In this document: piece by piece, positions 37,144 through 47,775 of the stretch
How the letters are laid out: the number at the start of each line of letters is the position of its first letter
Numbering within the stretch: the first letter of the stretch is position 1
Assembly: GCF_033568475.1 (NCBI RefSeq)
Contig: NC_133122.1
Location: forward strand, 66,549,442 to 66,613,441
Length of the DNA stretch: 64,000 nt
Origin: Henckelia pumila
Lineage: Eukaryota; Streptophyta; Magnoliopsida; Lamiales; Gesneriaceae
Direction of reading: 5' to 3'
The notes under the pieces: generated by a model
The model's database searches: none
What the model saw: only the letters and a program-made list of their open reading frames with translations
What the model was told of the DNA's origin: nothing
Translations under genes and position numbers: made by a program

Positions 37144-37654
37144 CGGATAATACATTAAATCATCCCTATTGTTTCAACTTGTTCCCTTTTTCATCCCTCC
37201 AATTTGAGATGGGCTAATTTAGTCCCTCATGTTTTTTAATTTGGCCCAATTAAGTATCACCATTAACCCACCTTTTCAATTTAACGGAAAACATCAAAAA
37301 ATAATTGTTTATTCTTCCCAACTTTTCCCAAAAAAATAAATCTAAACCCCTAATCTCCACGTCAAATTAAAAAGCACAATCAGTGAAAAAAATTCCTCCC
37401 CAAATTGAAACTACGCAGAACCTAATTCGAGCTCAGTGGCTGCCTTTTTCTTTGGTTCGTCGATGACGCAGTAACATATTCGACGCATCATTGGTTCGTC
37501 GACGACGCAACAACATGTATAATCGGCTATCTTCTTCTTTTCTTTCTAACCTCGTTGTCTCGTTGCCTAACTCCCGCAATGTTTTTTTTTTGAAAGAAGT
37601 AGTCTCGTTTCCTAATTCCCGCAATGTATTTTTTTCCCAATTGGTAGTTCAATC
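37144..37654 (+). repeat. MULE left terminal inverted repeat
   Basis: About 511 bp, matched in reverse complement by 42706-43211. It includes a GTTCGTCGACGACGCA region and two CTCCCGCAATG / TTCCCGCAATG units. The transposase ATG lies about 50 bp inside its inner edge, so the repeat probably supplies the promoter. Confidence 0.88.
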
Positions 37655-37707
37655 ATCCTGTTTCTATGGTAAATTACAACATATTATTTTCATTGCAGTT
37701 AGTGTCG

Positions 37708-40700
37708 ATGGCTAAACGAAATAAATCCTTCTCGACGTCCACCCCTTTCTATGGTATTGTTCATAATCAATCGTCTATGAGGCTTTATTTATTTTTTTTG
37801 TTTTTCGTTTTCATGGCCTTACATTTTCAATTTTGTATTTGTAGGCTTTATTGGAGAACCAGATTGTATTACCCTTAAGATGTATTATGGTAGAGCAATG
37901 AAAACTACACGCAAGTGTAAAGAATATATCGGTGGAGGTAGTGAATATTTTGACTATGTTGATTTCACTGAATTAAGTATGGTTCGGTTGAGGGGTTTTG
38001 CCATGGAACTTGGTTTTCAAGAGAAAGATAATATTAGGTTTTGGCACAAATTTGGGGCTGATTTAACCAGGGGAAGATATTTGGCATCTGATATGGATCT
38101 TTTGTGCATTAAAGATCACATCTCAAATGACAATGAAGTGGAAATATTTATAGAAAATGATGAAAATTTAATAAATGTTACTGTTGAGGCCGATGATGAA
38201 AATTTATATCTAAATGTTAGTGGTGAGGGTGATGCTGAGAAATGTGGAGATGAAGATGAATTTTATGATAGTGATTATAATTTTGAAGAAGATATGATAA
38301 TTGGCATTGAATCTTCAAAGGGTCAAAGTGAGGTTGATGAAATTCGTAGTATCGTATTGTCTAAGATACAAAATGAAGAGGGTGAAGAAGATTGTGTTGA
38401 TAGTGACGAACTGAATAGTCAAGTGGGTTCAGATGATGAAGAATTCAATAAATATGTCATGTTTGATCCCGTTAAGGATGGAAAAAATCCTGAGTTGAAG
38501 CTTGGAATGATCTTTAGCTCTAGAGAAGAGGCAAAATTTGCCATTGAAAGTCACTGCATTAGAAACGGAATGACAGTTAGTTTTATGAAAAATGATAAGT
38601 TGCGGCTTAGAGGTATATGCAAAAACAAAGGGTGTGGGTGGTTGATTCATGTGTCAACCATGAGCAAGGATAGTTGTTGGCAGATCAAAACTTTTCAACC
38701 TGAGCACAAAAATTTTTACTGGAACCTAAAAAATAAAAATGTCAAATCAGGTTGGTTGGCGAAGACCTTTGCAAAAAAATTCAAATCGAATCAAAAGCTA
38801 GGGACAAGTGAATTCAGAAAAGAGGTTAACTCGACCTTAAAAGTACTTATTTCAAGGAAACAAGCATACATGGCAAAGAGAATTGACATCGTGGAAGGCA
38901 ATATTAAAGAGCAATTTAGAAAGATAAGAAACTATTGTGCTGAATTGAAAAAGGTTGATGAAGCTGCAACGGTGATTCTAAAATTGAGTGAGGATTCTGA
39001 TGGTCTGAGGTTCCAGTGTATGTATGTCTGTTTCTCTGCATGTAGAGATGGGTTTAAGAAAACATGTAGACCCCTCATTGGAGTGGATGGATGCTTTCTG
39101 AAAGGTAAGTATGGAGGCCAATTGTTGGCAGCAGTTGGATTGGACCCTAATAACAATATTTTTCCTATTGCATATGCCTTGGATGAGAGAGAGACCAAAG
39201 ATAGTTGGATGTGGTTTTTACGATTATTGGAATCTGATATAGGTTTTGAAGATCAATATGCATGGACTTTCATGTCAGATAAACAAAAGGGTCTAATTCC
39301 AGCATTTAAGAGTTTGTTTCCTGATGCAGAGAATCGTTTCTGTGTAAGACATTTACATAGCAATATGAAAACTGATGGTTTCAGAGGCCTTGCTGTGAAA
39401 AATGCCCTTTGGGCAGCTGCCAAAGCAACGACAGTTGCTGATTTTCGTCGAAAAATGGAGGAGCTGAAGGAGATAGACGAGAAGGCATATGAGTGGTTGG
39501 CGAAAAAACCAGTGCAACATTGGTCTAGGTCTCATTTCACCACATTTCCAAAGTGTGATATTCTTTTAAATAACATGTGTGAATGCTTCAATAGCTACAT
39601 TTTAGATGCAAGGGAGAAGGCCATAATTCCAATGTTTGAATCTATACGAAATTTGCTCATGGTTCGATTCCAAGTGAATAGAGAAATGGCTGAGAAGTGG
39701 GATGAAAAGTTATGTCCCAAGATTAAAAAAGTGTTGGCAAAGATTTACATGGATGCAACAAGGAATTTTCCAATGCAAGCTGATAACACACATTTCCAGA
39801 TCATGGGACAAGATGAACAACACACTGTGGACCTAGGCAGTAGATCCTGCAGCTTCAGAAAATGGGATTTAACTGGAATCCCTTGCCAACATGCAGTGTG
39901 CGCCATTTGGTGTAATAACGGGGATCCAGAGGATTATGTTCATCGGTATTATTGGACCGAGACATACAAGAGATGCTATGAAAAATCGATTTTTCCCATT
40001 AATGGTCCAGAACTATGGCTAGAATGTGAATTGTCACCTCCATTACCACCTGTGTATCTTGGAAAAGTGGGTAGGCCTGCAAAATTGAGGAGGAGAGAAA
40101 GAGATGAACCACCTGCTTCTTCGCAGACAAAGTTGAGAGGTGCTAGAAGAAACAACAAATGCAAAAATTGTGGGGAATATGGCCATAATAAGAGGACATG
40201 CAACACCGTGGATAAAGAGGATCGGCACGAGCAAACAACTCAACAAAGTAGGACTACGTCTGTCCAATCTCAACAAACAAACAAGAGAAAAAAAATTACC
40301 GGTAGACATGTTCTTTTAAAAAAAATTCATATTCATTGATTATTTCACTTAATTTTTATTTTTATTTTCTTATGTTCGTATATTACATTTGTTTAATGCA
40401 GGTTAGAAAACCAACATCAAAGGTTGGTGTGCATATTGAAGGAGGTTCAATAAGAAATTCAAGGATAAATGTTAGTAAAATACTATTAATTTTTATATAA
40501 GTGTATCTTATAATGTCAGTGTTGAATGTATATTAAAGCTCTGTTTAACAGGTTCATCAATCAACAAATTTCATTAAACCTACGTTTGTGAAAGGAGGAG
40601 TGAACTTCGTCACAGTTTCCAATCTTAAAGCTTCTTTAGGTGATTGGAGAAGCAATGGTCGTTCAGATTCTACCACAACTACTCACAAAGATGCACCTAC

Positions 40701-40785
40701 TGTTTCAAAAACCAACACACCACCAATGACTTCATCAAATAAATATGGAACCTCAACTTCACAAGCCTCAACCAGTAGGATTTGA
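37708..40785 (+). CDS. MULE transposase (MURA-like), apparently intact
   Basis: Four exons: 37708-37753, 37845-40309, 40402-40470 and 40552-40785. They encode 937 residues with all phases closing. The ATG at 37708 gives a short first exon (MAKRNKSF) that splices in frame into GFIGEPDCITLKMYYGR. The N-terminal region holds YIGGGSEYFDYVD and a long acidic stretch, then a MuDR-type domain with CKNKGCGWLIHVS. The DDE core starts near residue 427 with GVDGCFLKGKYGGQLLAAVG and FPIAYALDERETKDSWMWFL. A SWIM zinc finger (CSFRKWDLTGIPCQHAVCAI) follows at about 683, and a CCHC knuckle (CKNCGEYGHNKRTC) at about 787. These domains bind the terminal repeats and cut and join DNA. The third donor (GT at 40310) is chosen because the nearer GT at 40302 would cause a stop. 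No frameshift or internal stop is seen. Confidence 0.9.
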
Positions 40786-41715
40786 AAGTGTGGCATAGAT
40801 TGGAACATTCATGTTTTCACGTTATGTTTTGGAGATGGAACAAAGATGTTTTCCAGATGTATCTTTGCTAAAAGTAGCTTTTTTTTGTAACTGAATTGAA
40901 TTGATGATTTTGAGATATTTCTCGGTGTCAACGACTCAGATTTATGGAATATTCGAAGTTTGAAGTTTTAATTTTGGTAGCTTCAGATAATGTTTGAATG
41001 TTTCTGATTCAGTTGTAGTTTCTGGCTAAATGGTCTCTTGAAACTCAAGAGGTTGTTCATGATCAGGGGTTGTGTCTAGTTCAGCTTGTTGAGTTTCGAA
41101 TTTTAATTGATTGCACTATCGTTTATTTTGTTCTTCACTTATTTTTCAGGCTCAGGTGCTTTTTGTAGTTATCTTGTTCCTCTTGGTCAGCATCTGTCTC
41201 AATATTTGATGTAACTTTAAACTGTTGATGAGTAGATGTTAGATCTATGAGCTCTTTTGAAGTTGTCTTATCATCAAGTTCCATATCGATGACTGACTTT
41301 TTTTTTTTCTTTAAACCACAATTGATCATTTTCAATTTATATTTAAAAGTGATTTTCCAAAATGGATTCCAAATTTAGGAGTGAAAATAGTTGGTGATTG
41401 TTGGTTGCTTATCTTTGATATCTGCAGTGAATGATTTCAGAATGGTTCAACATTTAGGAGTTAAACTTCCTCAACTTGTTTGTTTGTTAGATAACTTTCT
41501 GGATCAAAAATTTGAGATGATGTAACTGGTTGCTCTTTTTCAACCAAATTTATATCTAATAAACAACAAGGATAGATAGAAAATGATATTTAATAGAACA
41601 TTCAATAAGACAAGATGGATATAAGGAAATAAGTTTGAAGTTCTACATTGAATCAAAACCAACAACTGTACTTCATTGAAACATAAACAATAAAACTTCG
41701 CCAACGTCTTTGAAA
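40786..41715. other. MULE interior between its convergent genes
   Basis: It holds the 3' ends of both MULE genes. A minus-strand frame at 41135-41335 encodes a lysine/acid-rich peptide (DKTTSKELIDLTSTHQQF) with no family match. It could be a 3' exon of the GRF gene in another splice form, or chance. Confidence 0.4.
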
Positions 41716-42236
41716 TTATTTTTTGCAAAGTAGCACCAAAACAAGTCCAACGATAATCAAAAGCAATCTTTTCTTTAACTTCTTCGCAGATTCGTTCTTA
41801 GTTGTTAAGCTTTTGATTATCTCATCTTTTTTGCGAACTTCGTCTTCCAGATTTCTCAAACCTTTCATTATTGTAACGTTATCGTCCTTCAAGTCAATGA
41901 TTTCTTTCTTTAGTCCAGGTATTATTTGCTTCGATCTACTGCACATCTCTGGATCCCACCACTGAAATGCACCACAATATGCAGGTGTCTGCAAATAAAA
42001 AATTAAAATCTTTAACTTGATATTGCATATCCCTAACATTCTAATTATTTTACAAACAAAAAATGGACTCTTACACCATAATTAGGACACGAACGAAACC
42101 TCCTCCCTGGGTTATTCAGCGTCCATGATGTCTTTAGAGGGAGTTCAACACCACAAGTACAAAACATAGGTCTTGGCCTAAAACCAATGTCTTCAAAGTT
42201 TGGTGCACTTGAATAAGTTGAATCAAACCGACTCAT
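41716..42236 (-). CDS. GRF-type zinc-finger, coiled-coil, membrane-anchored protein inside the MULE
   Basis: Two exons, 42075-42236 and 41716-41988, with an 86-bp GT-AG intron in phase 0; 144 residues. The ATG at 42236 is the first true start; the frame extends upstream only through a TTG. The zinc finger spans the intron: FCTCGVELPLKTSWT, NNPGRRFRSCPNYG, then YCGAFQWWD. It has the CxC...C...C metal ligands and the Gly-Arg-Phe that names the domain. A coiled-coil follows (IDLKDDNVTIMKGLRNLEDEV). A C-terminal hydrophobic anchor (LLLIIVGLVLVLL) ends in CKK. GRF fingers bind single-stranded nucleic acid in proteins such as TopIII-alpha and APE2. Many plant genomes carry short copies of this form with no known role. 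Here it lies between the MULE repeats and convergent to the transposase, the position of mudrB in maize MuDR. Whether it helps transposition is inference. Confidence 0.82.
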
Positions 42237-42705
42237 GTCAAATCTGAATAACTTCAAGAAATTACAAAAAGAAATAAATTTACAGGTTCAAGCCATTTTC
42301 TGAAATTCTTGACTAATGAGTAACTCATTAAAGTGTTAACTTACAACTATAATTATAAGTGTTTCACCACACAAACAAGCATCGATATTCAAAAAAAAAT
42401 CAAAACAATTAAATAATTATGGTGATTGGTTCGGTGAATAAGGGATTATAATAATTAATGGGAATGATGGTTCTTAAATTCAAAGAGTAAACTACAAAAA
42501 ATGACAAAGAATAATAATAAGAACACTACGGGAAAAAAAACAATCAAGCCTCGATATTCAAAAAAATCAAAATAATTAATTATGTTTAAATCAATCTGTT
42601 GGTGTTTACCAGCTTTATTTCATTACTAGGCAGAGGATCATGGTAATTGGCTAGGTATAGGCATGGTTTTTGTAAATAATTGAAATGATGGTTCTTAAAT
42701 TCGAA
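42237..42705. other. MULE interior upstream of the GRF gene
   Basis: Leader and subterminal region. The phrase GAATGATGGTTCTTAAATTC near 42464 recurs near 42685, so the inside edge of the right terminal repeat has been partly duplicated. Confidence 0.5.
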
Positions 42706-43211
42706 GATTGAACTACCAACTGGAAAAACAAAAATATTGCGGAAATTAGGCAACGAGACTACATCTTACAAAAAAAAAAAAAGAACATTGCGGGAGTTAG
42801 GAAAGGAAAAACGAGGGTAGCAAGAAAAGAAAATAAGATGGCCGATTACACTTGTTGCTGCGTCGTCGACGAACCTACAATGCATCGAGAATGTTACTTC
42901 AATGGCGGCCACTGAGCTAGAATTAGGTTTTTTCTGCCTTGTTTCAATTTGGGGAGGAATTTTCTTCATGATGAGAGCCTTTTTAATTTTGACGATGAGA
43001 TTTAGGGCTTTAGGTTTATTTTTTTGGGAAAATCTGGGAAGAATAAACAATTATTTTGTGATGTTTTCCATTAAATTGGAAGGGTGGGTTAATGTTGATA
43101 CTTAATTGGGCCAAATTAAAAAACATGAGGGACTAAATTGACCCATCTCAAATTGGAGGGATGAAAAAGGGAACAAGTTGAAACAATAGGGATGATTTAA
43201 TGTATTATCCC
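42706..43211 (-). repeat. MULE right terminal inverted repeat
   Basis: Reverse complement of 37144-37654 over its whole length, with small differences. It includes TGCGTCGTCGACGAACC and the outer end GATTTAATGTATTATCCC. Confidence 0.88.
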
Positions 43212-43277
43212 TAAAATTTATACATAAACTATATTTATACGCGATAACCCAATAGAAATATTAATATCCACAAAAAA

Positions 43278-45304
43278 TGTGAGACCTCGTTTCCAATCGT
43301 CTAATCTCGAATAAACAAACAAAATCAATCACAAAGATCCGCGAAAAAACTAATCAAATTTTTTTTTTTAAAAGGCTCGAGCGCCCGAGCCTAAATCAGG
43401 CGCGCCCGCACCGAGACCTTGCAAAACCAGCGCGCCTGCGCCAGGAAGTTGCGCGCCCGCGCCCAAGCTTCGCAAAAGCTAGCGCACCCGCGCTCACGCC
43501 TCGCGGAACCACGGCGCGCCCGCGCCAAAAACAACGCGCGCGCCGTCCATTCGAGCTGCAGAAAAACCAGGGCAAGAGCAATCTTTACAAACTCAAAATC
43601 AACAATCCAAGCCACCAAGGTTCAATCCATAGCTCATACATGAAATAAGGGATTCGAAATACCATCAAAACAATTAATAATACAAGTTCGACAACATAAT
43701 TCGATCGACTAAACAAAACAATACAAGTCCAAAGGCACAACCCTACGACTCATGGTGTCTCACTTCTATCACTTCCAACTCGACCTAATCATGCAGCTTC
43801 TGACTCGATCCTGCCCCACCTGCCGTCAAGTACACATACAAACAAAACGACAGCCGGATAATTCGGTGAGAATATAATTCCCAGTAAAAGAGACAAATAA
43901 AGCAATTCCAAATAATATAACAAATCATGCTGTATAAAACCACGAGTCAATCAATTCAAAAAGACATATCAGCACTCAACTCGAAATGCATTAAAATGCA
44001 ATGCATAACTTCAAAACTCGGGATTATCTAATCGGATAATCGAATATCAATAGGTATACAGTTGGGATCCCAGAGTCAAGTTTTCACGAACAACTCACCG
44101 ACACAACCCATTCGGGGTGGATGTCGCTCAACTCAAACCCCTAGACTTCAGAGCAACTATAAGAAGTATTCTAGCAATTGGAAAATCTCAAAATCCAAAG
44201 CCACTTCAATATAGCTCCCTAAATCGTCTAAGTTCAAAACGAATCGAATCTTCGGCTCAAGATGTATGCAAGTGAAAATAAACTCATCCAAGTAAAAAAA
44301 TCAAATAATTCAAATAGCATACAAGTATGTGATTCTTTTGGGCACTCGAATTAAATCAAAATTCGAGTTAATCGTCCCAATCATTCAATTGTCGTCTTCT
44401 TACTTTTTCAAGTCGTCGGGGATTCAAATCTGAAAATAACAACGAACTCAATCAAAATCAAATCGAATCAAAACAAGCCATACAAGAAGTTCAATACTAT
44501 ACCGTCTTCGATCCTCGAATCGATTCAACTTCCAAGTTCGATCCAAACCCGAATCTTTCAACTCAAATCTGAAATGTGAAATATGGATTCGGTATAAATC
44601 TTCTAACTCAAACAAAACCCGGAAATCAAACCGAATAAACAACCGATAATCCAAAACTCGATTTCGACGGCATAACGGCTATAAACGGTCAATCCAAAAA
44701 TCAACAACATCATCAAAAAACTCAAACTATCTCATATCATCTTCCAATCCATCAAAAAAAACCAAAATCCAACAAAATCCAAAGACCCATTTTCGAATTT
44801 AAGCCTTAAAATTCATATAAAATCCAAACTTCGATCTTTTTCCGAACCGAATTCGAATACACGATCTATGCTAGCTCAAGAACGTTATACTCAAAAATTA
44901 TCAAATTCTAACAAACCAAAAAAATTCAAAGTTCGTGGATCGTAGCAAAACTTACGTCAGAAAGAAGCCCTCGATGCGGTGATCGTGAAACTCAACTCGG
45001 AATCAAAATCTGACGGTCCGATTGTGCGAATCAAACGGATGAAAAAGCTTGAGAAATCGCCTTCCATGGCTTTCGGTTCAGAACGTACAAATGGAGATGG
45101 AAGGGAAGAGATTGAGGGAGTAATGGAAGACTTGGTCAACCAAGTTGTATGAGATAATATATATAAAATCCAACTTTGCATTTCGGTCCCTGAAACTCCC
45201 AATTTAATTCAATTCAATCTCGGCTCAATTAAATCTCATCAATTCAATTCTAATAACCCAACAAATTCCACTAATCCCAAAATAATTAATTTCAGGGCTT
45301 TACA
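43278..45304 (-). repeat. Element A 3' LTR (complete, 2,027 bp)
   Basis: Bounded by TG...CA. Near its low-coordinate end is a GC-rich patch (43380-43560) with repeated GCGCGCCCGCGCC-type words. The rest is AC-rich. It is matched by 50490-50701 plus 58768-59763. The copy at 43278 has about 31 bases (near 43858-43888) that are missing in the other. Confidence 0.88.
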
Positions 45305-47251
45305 ATTCTCTCCCTCTAAGAATCGATTTCGTCCTCGAAATCAAAGCAGTTCAATCTCATAAAAACAAGATAAAGTTCGAAGACTGCTATAACAATTCTT
45401 CTCTCAAAACAACTCTGAAGTCGATCGTTTCAAACAAAACTGGAGACTCATCAATTTTCGTCTCAAGATCAAAGAAAATATGCAAATTCGGTAACAGAAG
45501 ATGTGAAGTACGTCGAGAATACCCGAAGAATATGGAGAATCAAAGTAGTGGAAGGCAAGGAGAACTGAAAGAGTAAAAGTCGGTAGGCGAGATCGCCTAT
45601 ATCCTTTAGAATCTCAAAGGAGCTCGAGAGTTCATCGAGACAGTTCTCTCTCTTAACATAATTGCCACAGCCTCTAAACGGAGGAATCTTCTGAATTACT
45701 CGAACTCCTTGAAAATAAGTACAGAGATCTGCGACAAATTCGAAATACTTCGTTCATCCTTCTTCTCAAATCGTCTTCATCTTAGACAGAAAATCTTCAT
45801 CCGTCTATCGAAACTCGAATCAAATCCGATCCCAAGTCAGAGAACTTAGAAAATCATCCCAATTCAACTGGGATTCTCATTCCTTCTCGTACAATTGATT
45901 GGAAAAATTGATATCAAGATATTCGTCTGATAAATGTTGTACAGAAACTTCGCAAAAGATGAGAAAACCATCCAGCTAGTGCCAAAATCAATCACTACAG
46001 CTCAACATATCCTCTTAAGGTCTATATCGCTTATTCTTGGCTGTCTGTCGTTCTGAGAATAATAACTAAACTCAATTATAATCCAATAATAAAAGTTTCT
46101 TAAAGGCTGAGTTCAAGGTGAGAGTTAACTCAAAATCTCATTCTGAAAGGATAGACTTTGACCAGTCAACTATCTGAAAATTCTCCTGACAACAATCCCA
46201 ATCATATCGTCGTGTTTGGAACCCATTCTATACGAAAATGGAAGCAGATTACAGCTATATCTCGATTACAATCAGATAGCATCTCCAAATTAGACAGTTA
46301 TATACCTTCGACCACATGCCGAACACTCCCAATTCTATTCTGCACGGGTAAATTGCGACAGAGCAAGACAATCTGATATTCTTTCTGACCAACTTCTCAA
46401 CATCGAGTCGAGTCTGGAATTCATTTTGTCCGGAAAAATAGTAGCAGATTCTGCAATCGGTCTAATAAAACTCAGATAGATTCAAATTTCCAGACTGGTC
46501 GATAGCTTCAGAAAGGTATTCGTCGAAAAAGTAATATTTTTTTCAATCTGACAATTAACTGTACCACAGATATTCGGTTCCTTCTCTCTATCAGCTATCA
46601 AAATTGGACAGACTAGCAATTGCGAAATCATACTTCGAACCTCGTTCTTCATCTGTTACTATAAAGGTCGATTCCTCAATCCTCTGAATATCTTTTGGTC
46701 GTCTGAAAGAATAATGAATAAGTGCGAAGTGTCAATCTCAAGGTACTCTGTCTCAATCAAAATCTCTGGCACGACAAAGCAATTACTCAAAACTTGAGGT
46801 ATCGTCACTGTCCCGAAACTCAGACTGTGCCCAGTTCTGACTCTTCTTCATTAAATTCTCCAATTCGATCTGTTTCTGCGCTATCTCCATCTTCTAATTA
46901 AATTCTGGCTCAGTTCGGATAAGAGAATTCTGATATACTTCCTATCTGTTCCAGACTCTAAATCAGAAATTCAACATGCATCGGTCGGCGAAGTCAAGGA
47001 TAGTAGATAAAATAAGAACAGATTCACCGGCTCAAGAGAATAACGGTAGTAGATAAAATAATAATAGATCATTCTGTTCAACTTCAGTTGCTGCACTGTT
47101 CTACTTCGGATCATACTGGAATTCACCATCAGATTCTTCATCATATCCAATCTTCTGCTCAATCTCAAAATCAGTTCGGTTGCGAAACTCATTGTAACGC
47201 CCCACTGTATCAAGACTAGTCTTTTCAGCGTGCTTATGTCCCCACTCACAC

Positions 47252-47327
47252 GCACCCTGAGAAACTTCCCAGGGGGTCACCCATCCTATAATTTCCCCAA
47301 GTCAAGCACGCTTAACTTTGGAGTTCT
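47252..47327 (-). promoter_or_regulatory. 5S-rRNA-like pol III promoter segment in Cassandra 3' LTR
   Basis: Read on the minus strand it has AGAACTCCAAAGTTAAGCGT and GCTTG (A-box region of 5S rRNA), then AGGATGGGTGACCCCCTGGG (C-box region). The middle is shortened and altered relative to true 5S rRNA, so this is not a ribosomal gene. Known Cassandra elements are thought to be transcribed by RNA polymerase III through this segment. Confidence 0.88.
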
Positions 47328-47699
47328 TTATGTGATGAGCTCCCGAAAAGAAGATACACCTTCTTGATATGAGTAGCACATATGAAATCTTTTAAACTCT
47401 CCTCAACTATGCAGTCCCATACCTACACAGTCTCAGAATCCCTCTCATTCCGGCAGAATCGGTTCATTCATGTCTCCCTCCGCCTAGAAGCCTTTCAGGA
47501 GCCGCTCATTGTCCGTGCAACGTCTTGGCACCGGCGATCACTCCCCGCCTCTTCAGCCCCGGGCGTCACATGCCCACCAGCTTCCGCTTGGTTCGTCCCC
47601 GAACCATACCGTACTAAGAGAGGTCGGCTTTGATACCATTTGTAACGCCCCACTGTATCAAGACTAGTCTTTTCAGCGTGCTTATGTCCTCACTCACAC

Positions 47700-47775
47700 G
47701 CACCCTGAGAAACTTCCCAGGGGATCACCCATCCTATAATTTCCCCAAGTCAAGCACGCTTAAATTTGGAGTTCT
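47700..47775 (-). promoter_or_regulatory. 5S-rRNA-like pol III promoter segment in Cassandra 5' LTR
   Basis: Second copy, 448 bp from the first. This is the LTR that would drive transcription. It differs by a base in the A-box region (AAATTTAAGC where the other has AAAGTTAAGC) and one in the C-box region. Confidence 0.88.

Larger units (their letters stand above)
37144..43211 (+). mobile_element. Complete Mutator-like element (MULE) with two genes
   Basis: The element is 6,068 bp. Its ends are inverted repeats of about 510 bp starting (C/G)GGATAATACATTAAATC. It is flanked on both sides by the perfect 9-bp duplication TAAAATTTA (37135-37143 and 43212-43220), the size expected for Mutator elements. 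Inside are a plus-strand transposase of four exons and a convergent minus-strand GRF zinc-finger gene. Both are open throughout. By structure it could be autonomous. Confidence 0.93.

Noticed and set aside
43380-43560. CRISPR-like spaced repeats
   Set aside because: The GC-rich words vary in length and spacing, lie in a plant LTR and have no associated cas genes.
47252-47775. Apparent 5S rRNA genes
   Set aside because: The 5S similarity is partial, the spacer between boxes is changed, and both copies sit at the same place in the LTRs of a Cassandra element. They are transposon promoters, not ribosomal genes.
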